Shown piece by piece: positions 33,361 through 40,435 of a stretch of 64,000 nucleotides of DNA. Under the pieces are notes generated by a model. That model was given only the letters and a program-made list of their open reading frames with translations, was not told the DNA's origin and made no database searches. Each line of letters starts with the position of its first letter. Positions within the stretch are counted from its first letter, which is position 1. This DNA comes from Candidatus Sulfotelmatobacter sp. (GTDB taxonomy: Bacteria > Acidobacteriota > Terriglobia > Terriglobales > Acidobacteriaceae), in assembly GCA_030041215.1 (NCBI GenBank), contig JASHOH010000015.1:1-64000 (forward strand), read 5' to 3'. A program made the position numbers and the translations under genes.

Positions 33361-33846
33361 ATGACCACTGATCTTCGCTCGAAGCTCACGTCGGCTGCCG
33401 CAATCATTTTTGCCATCATAGCTCTCTGCCCTTCTGCATTCTCACAACAGGTTTCTTACAATCTGCTACCGCCGGAGTTGGTTTCGCCCGTTTCCCCGGT
33501 AACTCCCGCCCAACCGCAAACCCTGCCGCAATTGCCCGGGCACGCCAAATTCTGGGACCGTGAAAACAGCCTCCTTTTCGCTGCCACCGCCGCGTTCAAC
33601 ATGTCTGACTTCATTGCTACGCGCAACAATCTTCGCAGCGGCGGGCACGAATTGAATCCGATCACACGCCCTTTCACTACCAGCACACCTCTGCTGGCGA
33701 TGAATTTCGCGGGTGAAACCGCCGGATCAATTGGACTGAGTTATTTCTTTCACAAAACCGGTCACCACAAACTCGAGCGGCTCACTTCTCTGGTGAACAT
33801 CAGCGCCTCCGGAGCTGCCATCACCTTCGATCTGACGCATCGGTAA
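33361..33846 (+). CDS. Hypothetical exported/membrane protein (161 aa)
   Basis: Signal peptide AAIIFAIIALCPSAFSQ, a proline-rich stretch (PPELVSPVSPVTPAQPQTLPQLPG), then FWDRENSLLFAATAAFNMSDFIATRN, a short hydrophobic region and the end SYFFHKTGHHKLERLTSLVNISASGAAITFDLTHR. The motif SD.IATRNNL and the two later hydrophobic stretches may be membrane-associated. Proteins of this kind recur in acidobacteria (from memory). Family not named. AAGGAG lies 13 nt before ATG. The 279-bp spacer 33082-33360 shows no other gene. Confidence 0.65.
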   Translation: MTTDLRSKLTSAAAIIFAIIALCPSAFSQQVSYNLLPPELVSPVSPVTPAQPQTLPQLPGHAKFWDRENSLLFAATAAFNMSDFIATRNNLRSGGHELNPITRPFTTSTPLLAMNFAGETAGSIGLSYFFHKTGHHKLERLTSLVNISASGAAITFDLTHR

Positions 33847-33945
33847 ACTCCGCGCCTTCCGTGGCAGTTCTCGGCGATTTCAATGCCGAAAGCAACCCTG
33901 AAACAACACTGAAACTAGTTCATGGCTCATAATGGAAGTTGCACT

Positions 33946-34503
33946 ATGATTCATCCCTGGCACGACGTCACACCCGGCGACAAACTTCCGCATGAGTTCG
34001 ATTGCGTCATCGAAATCCCGTTCGGCTCGAGCGTCAAGTACGAGCTCGACAAAGCCAGCGGACTGATCAAGTTGGACCGCGTGCTCTACTCTGCCGTCTA
34101 CTATCCCGCCAATTACGGTTTTGTGCCGCAGACGCTGGCCGAAGACGACGACCCGCTCGACGTGCTTGTGTTATGTCAGGAAACCGTTGTGCCGCTCACC
34201 ATCATCCACGCGCGCGTGATCGGACTGATGACGATGATCGACTCCGGCAAGAAAGACCACAAGATCATTTCGGTCGCGACCGAAGATCCAGAATTCAACA
34301 CGTACTACGAAGCTTCAGAAATGCCTCCCCATCGTCTGCTTATGCTGCGCCGCTTTTTTCAGGATTACAAACAGCTCGAAGGCAAGGCCGTCGAGGTCGA
34401 TGAGATACGCCCTGCCGCCGAAGCCTATCCCATCATCCTCGATGCTCTGCGCCGCTACAGCGAACAACGGCGGAGGGGTTTCAACATCGCCGAGAAGCAT
34501 TAA
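33946..34503 (+). CDS. ppa: Inorganic pyrophosphatase
   Basis: Family I soluble pyrophosphatase, which hydrolyses PPi and pulls biosynthetic reactions forward. 185 residues from [11 protein letters not shown], with GGAAG about 8 nt upstream; the track start is 8 codons earlier. Marks: [16 protein letters not shown], the [20 protein letters not shown] block and the metal-binding signature DDDPLDVLV, then KDHKIISVA. Normal length for the bacterial enzyme (170-190). Confidence 0.95.
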   Translation: MIHPWHDVTPGDKLPHEFDCVIEIPFGSSVKYELDKASGLIKLDRVLYSAVYYPANYGFVPQTLAEDDDPLDVLVLCQETVVPLTIIHARVIGLMTMIDSGKKDHKIISVATEDPEFNTYYEASEMPPHRLLMLRRFFQDYKQLEGKAVEVDEIRPAAEAYPIILDALRRYSEQRRRGFNIAEKH

Positions 34504-34586
34504 GAAACAACATCATGCCACGGAAGCGGCTTGCGGCGCATCACCTGTGGAAATCAGACTCAGCCACTACGGTGCCGTGAACTCCC

Positions 34587-34614
34587 TTGACAAGGGCCAA
34601 TAAAGGACTATACT
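34587..34614 (+). promoter_or_regulatory. Promoter of the SDR-MaoC/Pta unit of the PHA cluster
   Basis: TTGACA (34587-34592) and TATACT (34609-34614) are 16 bp apart, a near-consensus sigma70 promoter. It lies about 185 bp before the SDR start, with the PhaR-like operator directly downstream. The leader between holds an exact 8-bp stem ACGGTAGA / TCTACCGT (34722-34743) with a 6-nt loop, possibly an RNA structure. Confidence 0.7.
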
Positions 34615-34622
34615 GCAATGTA

Positions 34623-34637
34623 TGCCGCAGTGCAGCA
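34623..34637 (+). promoter_or_regulatory. Predicted PhaR operator before the SDR gene
   Basis: TGCCGCAGTGCAGCA differs in only two bases from the perfect palindrome TGCTGCAATGCAGCA before the phasin gene. It begins 9 bp after the -10 hexamer, over or just past the start point. Extra partial sites are CTGCAATG at 34613 and TTGCAGA at 34642. Known PhaR sites have the form CTGC-N3/4-GCAG, which this approaches. Confidence 0.65.
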
Positions 34638-34796
34638 TAAGTTGCAGAGGGGCTGCCGTGGGTCGGCTTTCGGGGACTGGGCTCTCGGCAAAAATTCTTC
34701 ACCAGTTTCGACCGCGCGCTTACGGTAGATTGTTTTCTACCGTTCTCGAACCTTCGTGGCTTACTCCCAAAACTGCTGTGGACTCATGTACGCAAG

Positions 34797-35684
34797 GTGG
34801 GGATGAGTTTCGAATCCCCCACCGATGGTGATCGAATGCCCGAGAAAATTGAAATGCCATTTACGCTTGCCGGCAAGACTGCGCTGGTAACGGGCGCAGG
34901 CCGCGGTATTGGACGCGCCATCGCCAACAAACTGGCAACTTCCGGCGCCGCTGTCATGGTGAACGATCTCGATGACAGCGCCTTGTGTGAAACCAGATGC
35001 GCACTCCGCAACGCCGGCTACCGCGTCGAGCGCCTGCTCGGCGACCTGGTTGAGCCCTCGTTTCCCGATCAACTTGTTCAGGCTACGCTTTCCGCTTTTG
35101 GTTCGATCGATATTATCGTCAACAACGCCGGCTATAGCTGGGACAACGTCATTCAGAAAACCAGCGACGAGCAATTCCAGGCGATGCTGGAAATTCACCT
35201 GGTAGTTCCGTTCCGAGTCTTGCGCGCGGCTTCATCCTATATCCGCGAAACTGCCAAGAAGGAAATTGCGGCCGGAAAGCACGTCATGCGCAAGGTTGTG
35301 AATATCACCTCCATTGCTGGCACGGACGGCAATGCTGGACAATCCGGTTATTCCGCCGGCAAAGCCGGCGTGATCGGTTTGACCCGCACGTTGGCCAAAG
35401 AATGGGGCCGCTACAATGTCAACGTAAACGCCGTAGGTTTCGGCCTGATCGAAACCCGACTGGTGCAGCCGCTCACAAGCGGCCAATCGGAAATCGAAAT
35501 GCAGGGACACAAGATTCAGATCGGGGTGCAGCAGTCGATGCTGGATTCGATCAGAAACAGGTGCCCGCTGGGCCGACTGGGCACGCCGGAGGACGCGGCC
35601 GGTGCTGTGCTTTTTTTCTGCTCGCCGCTCTCCGACTATGTAACCGGCGAAGTCCTGATTTGCGGGGGAGGGTTTCACTTTTAG
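34797..35684 (+). CDS. Short-chain dehydrogenase, probable acetoacetyl-CoA reductase
   Basis: SDR fold: TGAGRGIGRAIANKLA for NADPH binding, NNAGYSWD, catalytic Ser in NITSIAGTDGN and Tyr-x3-Lys in GYSAGKAGVIG. Up to 295 residues; the start is unsettled between GTG 34797, ATG 34803 and ATG 34836 (the family core begins at AGKTALVTG). Its place at the head of a PHA cluster, behind the same operator as the phasin gene, suggests it makes (R)-3-hydroxyacyl-CoA from 3-ketoacyl-CoA as PhaB does. It is longer than typical PhaB (about 246 residues) and carries an insert near residue 230, so a broader substrate is possible. Confidence 0.85.
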   Translation: MGMSFESPTDGDRMPEKIEMPFTLAGKTALVTGAGRGIGRAIANKLATSGAAVMVNDLDDSALCETRCALRNAGYRVERLLGDLVEPSFPDQLVQATLSAFGSIDIIVNNAGYSWDNVIQKTSDEQFQAMLEIHLVVPFRVLRAASSYIRETAKKEIAAGKHVMRKVVNITSIAGTDGNAGQSGYSAGKAGVIGLTRTLAKEWGRYNVNVNAVGFGLIETRLVQPLTSGQSEIEMQGHKIQIGVQQSMLDSIRNRCPLGRLGTPEDAAGAVLFFCSPLSDYVTGEVLICGGGFHF

Positions 35685-35714
35685 CCTCGATGCCGCAAGC
35701 GGCTAGGGGGCAGC

Positions 35715-37121
35715 ATGAGTCGTATTGAAAACCGCACCTTTGACGAGCTCCACATTGGAGACTCGGCCAGCATTGTCCGCACCCTCACTCAGAAAGACAT
35801 CGAACTGTTCGCCATCATGTCGGGCGACGTCAATCCCGCCCATGTCGATGAGGAATTCGCTCGCAGCGACATGTTTCATCAAGTGATCGCGCACGGCATG
35901 TGGGGTGGTGCGCTGATCTCGACCGTCCTCGGCACTCAACTGCCCGGCCCCGGCGCTATTTATCTCACGCAGTCATTGCGCTTCCGTCATCCGGTTTGCC
36001 TCGGAGATACCATTACCGTCACCGTGAAAGTCGCGGAGAAAAGCGAAGAAAAGAAGCGTGTGACGCTTGATTGCGTAGCCACGAATGAGAAAGGCGAAGT
36101 CGTCATCAGCGGCACGGCAGAAGTTCTCGCACCCACGGAAAAAATTTCCCGTGAGCGTGTGATCTTGCCCGAAGTCAAGCTGCTCGAGCGTGGCCGGTAC
36201 TATCGCAAGCTGATTGAGATGGTCAAAGGACTTGCGCCCATCCGCACGGCTATCGTGCACCCTGTGGATAGTCTAGCGTTGCTCACAGCAATCGAAGCTG
36301 CCCGGGCGCAACTCATCATTCCCGTGCTCATTGGTCCCGAAGCAAAACTGCAAGCTGCGGCGCGGCAAATCAATCTCGATCTCTCAACCTATGAGGTTCT
36401 GCATACTCGGCACAGCCACGCTGCAGCCGAACTCGCGGTCGCACTTGCACGCGAGCGCAAGGTCGACGCCTTAATGCGAGGAAGTCTGGACCGCGACGAG
36501 TTGATGCATTTTGTCGATTCTCCACAGGGGCTGCGCACCGACCGTCGCATCAGCCACGTCTTCGCCGCCGATGTTCCAGCTTATCCTCAGCCGCTGTTTA
36601 TCACCGACGCCGCCTTGAACATTTCGCCAACGCTGGAGGAGAAGCACGACATCGTGCAGAACGCCATCGACTTGGTCCGCGCTTTGGGCATTGCGCAGCC
36701 CAGAGTCGCCATTCTCTCGGCGCGGGAAACGGTTTCCGCGCGCATGCCTTCCACGCTGGACGCGGCGGTGCTATGCAAAATGGCTGACCGCGGCCAGATC
36801 ACCGGCGCTCTGATTGATGGACCCCTCGGCTTCGATGTGGCCGTCTCTGAGCAGGCTGCAAAAGCGAAGGGAGTGGTTTCCCCCGTAGCGGGACAAGCGA
36901 ATATTTTTGTTGTTCCCGATCTCGAATCCGGCAACATGCTCACCAAACAACTCGAGCAGTTTGCTGATACGCAGGTGGCAGGCCTGGTGATTGGCGGATT
37001 GGTCCCGGTTATCCCCAGACGCCCCACAGACAATCCTCTCGCGCATCTTGGATCATGCGCGCTCGCCCTGGCGCTAGTCCGCTATAGACAAGGGATTTCA
37101 GCAAGCGCGGCAAGTGCCTGA
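35715..37121 (+). CDS. MaoC-type (R)-enoyl-CoA hydratase fused to phosphate acetyl/butyryltransferase
   Basis: 468 residues, two enzymes in one chain. Residues 1-135: MaoC hot-dog domain with the hydratase motif SGDVNPAHVDEEFA and VIAHGMWGGALIS. Residues about 160-460: phosphotransacetylase/phosphotransbutyrylase fold (ATLLGPE-type VLIGPEAKLQAAA, DALMRGSLDRDELMH, IDGPLGFDVAVSEQAAKAKG, GNMLTKQLEQFA). The hydratase converts trans-2-enoyl-CoA to (R)-3-hydroxyacyl-CoA, the PHA monomer; the transferase exchanges CoA for phosphate. The fusion is a known family. Thirty bp after the SDR gene, so co-transcribed. Confidence 0.92.
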   Translation: MSRIENRTFDELHIGDSASIVRTLTQKDIELFAIMSGDVNPAHVDEEFARSDMFHQVIAHGMWGGALISTVLGTQLPGPGAIYLTQSLRFRHPVCLGDTITVTVKVAEKSEEKKRVTLDCVATNEKGEVVISGTAEVLAPTEKISRERVILPEVKLLERGRYYRKLIEMVKGLAPIRTAIVHPVDSLALLTAIEAARAQLIIPVLIGPEAKLQAAARQINLDLSTYEVLHTRHSHAAAELAVALARERKVDALMRGSLDRDELMHFVDSPQGLRTDRRISHVFAADVPAYPQPLFITDAALNISPTLEEKHDIVQNAIDLVRALGIAQPRVAILSARETVSARMPSTLDAAVLCKMADRGQITGALIDGPLGFDVAVSEQAAKAKGVVSPVAGQANIFVVPDLESGNMLTKQLEQFADTQVAGLVIGGLVPVIPRRPTDNPLAHLGSCALALALVRYRQGISASAASA

Positions 37122-37136
37122 ATCAAACCGGCTGCG

Positions 37137-37328
37137 CTACGCCGCTGCTTCTTGCGGCAAACTCGGAGAGTGAGCGAACGTTGAGTCTTCATCCGCGTCC
37201 TCAACCATGCACTGCAAAGCAATATAGTGTTGCTGGCTGTATTCGTAGCCCAAGTCGTAGGAAACAATAAATGGCTTGCGCGTCAATGCGCCCGTGCTTG
37301 CTGATTCGAATCCGCCGGAGTAAGTCAT
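37137..37328 (-). CDS. Hypothetical small protein downstream of phaR (63 aa)
   Basis: Read from MTYSGGFESASTGALTR, which has AAAGGTGGGG about 5 nt upstream; the track start 36 codons earlier lacks this. Contains KPFIVSYDLGYEYSQQHYIALQCMVEDADED and a polar tail. Acidic and soluble, no known motif. It follows phaR on the same strand after 129 bp and may share its transcript. A good ribosome site and unbiased composition favour a real gene, but this is not certain. Confidence 0.5.
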   Translation of the reverse strand: MTYSGGFESASTGALTRKPFIVSYDLGYEYSQQHYIALQCMVEDADEDSTFAHSPSLPQEAAA

Positions 37329-37457
37329 GAGGGCCCCACCTTTATTTTGACTGGCGGCAACTACTGTGGGAAAACAGGAGCCACTGCCTCTCCTGGAAAG
37401 CGTACTCCCAGCAGCGGCATTTTGTTTGTGCTGCACATCACGAGTTCGCGTGACTTA

Positions 37458-37994
37458 TTACCTCTTGCGTCGCGCTTTTGTTCCTGGCTTTTTTCGTTTC
37501 TTGTCCCGCGCCAGTTTTTGTACCAGAGCTTCCAGTTCGTCCACTCGTTGTTGCAGCTCCTTTTCGCGGGATCCGCCTGCTTCCTGCGGAGAAACCGTGG
37601 CGCTAGGCGCAGTGACGGGTGCAGTTGGCCGCGGCCGCATGAATTCAAAAGGACTCAGCGGGGGCGCAAGCGCGCGATAGGCGTTCTGATACATGTCGAG
37701 GAGCGCTTTCATATAACGCAGAGTGTTTTCCTGCGTGGCTTTGCCTGAGGCGACCACCATCTCGCGCAGAATGTTGACCGGCAGGGAGGAATCCGGTTCT
37801 TTCGCGTCTTCCACGATGATCTGAGTCAGCACCAGGCGCGTCAGATCTTCCCCCGTGGCCGCATCCAGCACCTGTACTTCGCGGCCTTCGCGGATCATCT
37901 GCGCGATCTCATCCTGGTTGATATAGCGGCTATTGGTAGTGTCGTACAGCCGCCGGTTCTCGTACTTCTTGATTATCACGGGCTTACGGGGCAT
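37458..37994 (-). CDS. phaR: PHA synthesis repressor PhaR
   Basis: 178 residues. The N-terminal DNA-binding domain is unmistakable: IKKYENRRLYDTTNSRYINQ followed by EIAQMIREGREVQVLDAATGEDLTR and LVLTQIIVEDAKE. In known systems PhaR binds the phasin promoter and its own, and is released when it binds nascent PHA granules. The middle is helical; the C-terminus is coiled coil plus a basic tail (KKRKKPGTKARRKR). Divergent from the phasin gene with palindromic sites in the shared 126-bp space. Not to be confused with the Bacillus PhaR synthase subunit. Confidence 0.95.
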   Translation of the reverse strand: MPRKPVIIKKYENRRLYDTTNSRYINQDEIAQMIREGREVQVLDAATGEDLTRLVLTQIIVEDAKEPDSSLPVNILREMVVASGKATQENTLRYMKALLDMYQNAYRALAPPLSPFEFMRPRPTAPVTAPSATVSPQEAGGSREKELQQRVDELEALVQKLARDKKRKKPGTKARRKR

Positions 37995-38027
37995 GCAGTT
38001 TTTCCCAAAACAACTCTTATTTTTTGC

Positions 38028-38055
38028 TTGACAGGCCGCCGGAATGGGCTATGAT
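38028..38055 (+). promoter_or_regulatory. Strong promoter of the phasin gene
   Basis: TTGACA (38028-38033), 16-bp spacer, TATGAT (38050-38055): near-perfect sigma70 promoter, stronger in sequence than most in this window. The PhaR palindrome starts 8 bp after the -10. A strong promoter suits a granule coat protein made in large amounts once repression is lifted. Confidence 0.75.
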
Positions 38056-38062
38056 CTAGCTA

Positions 38063-38089
38063 TGCTGCAATGCAGCATTAAATGCAGCA
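38063..38089 (+). promoter_or_regulatory. Predicted PhaR operator at the phasin promoter
   Basis: TGCTGCAATGCAGCA (38063-38077) is a perfect palindrome containing CTGC-AAT-GCAG, the known PhaR recognition form. A third half-site TGCAGCA follows at 38083-38089, 12 bp after the second, and AGCAT extends it. The cluster lies on the expected transcription start, so binding would block initiation. Confidence 0.75.
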
Positions 38090-38120
38090 TAGCATAAATA
38101 CTCTCCACAAGGAGCAAACC

Positions 38121-38696
38121 ATGGCTACCCCCAAGAAGTCAACCGACGGCGCAGCCGCCAAAGCTGCCGCGTTTGAAAAGTTCATTCCCCTATACAAAAA
38201 GAACGTCGAACGGCTGGCGGAGCTGCAAAAGAAGTCGCTGGAAATCGCCGCCGAGCAGAATGCCGAATTCATCGACACCTGCAAGAAGGCCTTCGACTTC
38301 GCGCCCGAGACGCCGGGACTGTTCTTTTTCGACCTGCTCGGCCAGAGCTTCGATCGCGTCATTGAAACCGAGAAGGGCGCAATCGACCTCGCGCTCGAGC
38401 AAAGCCGCGCTATCGCTAACCTGGCGGAAGAGCGTGGAGGCTCAGCCAAGAAGGTTGCAGAAGGTGTGACCTCGCTGTTCGAGCAGGGCGTGCACCAGAC
38501 CGTCGCTGCCCAGAAGAAAGCTCTCGATTATTATTCTGAGCAGTACAAGACAGCGTATGAGACAGCGAAGAAGCAGTTCAAGATCGCGAATCCGGCGGCC
38601 GAAGCGTTCCAGACCGGACTCGATGTTTTGATCGAGACGCAGAAGTCGCTGCTCGACATCGCTACTAAGCCCCTGAAGCGCGCTACTGCCGCCTGA
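38121..38696 (+). CDS. Phasin (PHA granule-coat protein)
   Basis: 191 residues from MATPKKSTDGAAAKAA, with AAGGAG upstream; the track start 13 codons earlier overlaps the operator region. Phasin_2-like: almost all helix, with amphipathic segments such as KNVERLAELQKKSLEIAAEQNAEFIDTCKKA and a repeated YYSEQYKTAYETAKKQF pattern. Phasins coat PHA granules and set their number and size. The N-terminal Ala/Lys-rich stretch is common. It has its own strong, PhaR-controlled promoter and is followed by a terminator-like hairpin. Confidence 0.88.
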   Translation: MATPKKSTDGAAAKAAAFEKFIPLYKKNVERLAELQKKSLEIAAEQNAEFIDTCKKAFDFAPETPGLFFFDLLGQSFDRVIETEKGAIDLALEQSRAIANLAEERGGSAKKVAEGVTSLFEQGVHQTVAAQKKALDYYSEQYKTAYETAKKQFKIANPAAEAFQTGLDVLIETQKSLLDIATKPLKRATAA

Positions 38697-38722
38697 AACG
38701 GCGCTATACTGCGATTTGAGTA

Positions 38723-38780
38723 GACAGCCCGGGGTAAGACAATTACCCAGGGTCTCGCTTCGCGGCTGTCCCCCCTTTTT
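38723..38780 (+). terminator. Hairpin with C/T tract between phasin and phaE-like genes
   Basis: Outer stem GACAGCC (38723-38729) with GGCTGTC (38764-38770), inner stem GGGTAA / TTACCC with a GACAA loop, followed by CCCCCTTTTT. It has the features of an intrinsic terminator or attenuator. Since the phaE-like start lies 18 bp past it with an AGG ribosome site, some read-through must feed the synthase genes unless they have another promoter. Confidence 0.65.
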
Positions 38781-38797
38781 CTTGCTGGAGGTTTCGC

Positions 38798-39199
38798 ATG
38801 CCCGATGAGCGCGCGCCCAATGGCAAGGATTTTGATCCCGTGGGCGCATTTCGTGAAGTGCGTGACAATTATCTCGATGTCTGGGCCAAGACCATGGTGG
38901 ACGCGGTCAACAGCGAAGCGTACGCCAAGGCCACAGGCATGATGCTTGATACTTACCTGACAGCTTCTGCTCCGTTGCGCGAGGCGCTCGAAAAATCCAC
39001 GCTGCAGGCCTTGCAGCAACTAAACATGCCCTCGCGGCCAGATTTCATCAGCCTGGCCGAGCGCCTTACCAATGTGGAAATGAAGCTCGACGATCTCGAC
39101 GCCAAGCTCGACGAGATTGGAAATTCACTCAAGAAGCCGTCATCCGCGCGCCCGCGCAAACCTGCGGCCGCGCGCAATCGAGGGAAAGGGGCGAAGTAA
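38798..39199 (+). CDS. Short PhaE-like PHA synthase subunit
   Basis: 133 residues, helical. Starts DERAPNGKDFDPVGAFREVRDNYLDVWAKTMVDA and then NSEAYAKATGMMLDTYLTASAPLREALEKS. The later RPDFISLAERLTNVEMKLDDLDAKLDEI is a heptad coiled coil matching the C-terminal region of PhaE, the partner of class III PhaC. The tail is basic (Arg/Lys/Pro/Ala). Classical PhaE is about 350-360 residues; this one keeps only the C-terminal part. It is 2 bp before phaC, which supports the role. Confidence 0.75.
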   Translation: MPDERAPNGKDFDPVGAFREVRDNYLDVWAKTMVDAVNSEAYAKATGMMLDTYLTASAPLREALEKSTLQALQQLNMPSRPDFISLAERLTNVEMKLDDLDAKLDEIGNSLKKPSSARPRKPAAARNRGKGAK

Positions 39200-39201
39200 T
39201 C

Positions 39202-40269
39202 ATGGCGGAGGCGGCGGTAGTCGCGGAACAATTCCTGGAGTTGCCGGAAAAACTCAACGCCTTCAACAAAGCCGTCACCACGAAGGTCCCAATCGCGCAA
39301 ACTCCGAAAGAGGTAGTCTGGGCCTTGAACAAGGCGAAGCTCTATCGTTACATTCCAGTCGTTCCGGAAGAGAAACGCCTTCCCGTGCCACTTCTGCTTG
39401 TGTTTGCCCTAATGAACCGGCCGTACATTCTTGATTTGCGTCCCGGACACAGTTTTGTCGAATTCATGGTTAAGCAAGGTTACGATCTCTACCTGCTCGA
39501 TTGGGGATCTCCCGGCCCGGAAGACAAGAACCTTAAGTTCGACGATTACACGCTCGACTATATGCCGCGCGCCATTCGCAAGATGAAGGTGATCTCAGGG
39601 TCAAAGGAGTTCAGCATGTTGGGATGGTGCATCGGCGCCATTCTCGCCACGGTTTACGCCGCGCTTCGCCCGGACGACGGATTGCGCAACCTGATCCTGC
39701 TCACCGCTCCTCTTGATTTCTCCAACAAGCAGGGTATCACTTTCGCGCGCTGGGTTGACGAGCGCTACTTCGATGTCGACAAAGTTCTGGAGGCAACCGG
39801 CAACATGCCCGGCGAAATGATCGACTACGGCGCCAGAGCACTGAAGCCCGTCGACAACTACGTGCTCAATTATCTGAAGCTCTGGGACAATATCGATAAT
39901 CCGCAAGTGGTGGATGCCTGGATGGCGATGAACACCTGGGTTACGGATAACGTCCCGCTGGCCGGCGGCGCTTTTCGCCAGCTTGTTGTTGATCTTTACC
40001 GCAACAACCGCCTCATGCGGGGCGAGTGGATTATTCGCGGCGAGCGCGTCGATCTGAAAAAAATTCGCGCCAACATGCTCACAGTAATCGCGGAGGGCGA
40101 CCACATCACCCCTCCCTGCCAGTCAGAAGCGATCATGTCGAAGGTCGGCAGCAAAGATAAAGAGTTATTCCGCGTGCGCGGAGGCCATATTGGCATCATG
40201 GCTGGCAGCGGCGCCGACAAAATCACATGGCCGCACATCGAAGGTTGGCTGCGGCCGCGCTCCAAGTGA
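39202..40269 (+). CDS. phaC: Class III polyhydroxyalkanoate synthase, PhaC
   Basis: Polymerises (R)-3-hydroxyacyl-CoA into PHA. 355 residues, the size of class III PhaC (Allochromatium type) and far shorter than class I (about 590). alpha/beta hydrolase with a Cys lipase box GWCIGA (Cys143), Asp300 in AEGDHITPP and His329 in RGGHIGIM, spaced as in known class III enzymes. YLLDWGSPGPEDKNL and RPYILDLRPGHSFVEF are family blocks. The preceding gene gives the partner subunit. Start chosen as in the track, right after the phaE-like stop. Confidence 0.95.
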   Translation: MAEAAVVAEQFLELPEKLNAFNKAVTTKVPIAQTPKEVVWALNKAKLYRYIPVVPEEKRLPVPLLLVFALMNRPYILDLRPGHSFVEFMVKQGYDLYLLDWGSPGPEDKNLKFDDYTLDYMPRAIRKMKVISGSKEFSMLGWCIGAILATVYAALRPDDGLRNLILLTAPLDFSNKQGITFARWVDERYFDVDKVLEATGNMPGEMIDYGARALKPVDNYVLNYLKLWDNIDNPQVVDAWMAMNTWVTDNVPLAGGAFRQLVVDLYRNNRLMRGEWIIRGERVDLKKIRANMLTVIAEGDHITPPCQSEAIMSKVGSKDKELFRVRGGHIGIMAGSGADKITWPHIEGWLRPRSK

Positions 40270-40435
40270 ATTTTCTTCGCGCTCTTTATCTTAGCAGCCT
40301 TTGCGGTTGAAAGGCTTTTAAGCTGCGAGTGTCCTAGTAGCGTGTGCTCCTACCTTACTCCCAAAGCCGACATGGTGTTACCATATCCGGCTGCTTCAAA
40401 CCTTCCTCGAGAGCTGAGAAAATGAGGATGCGTCC

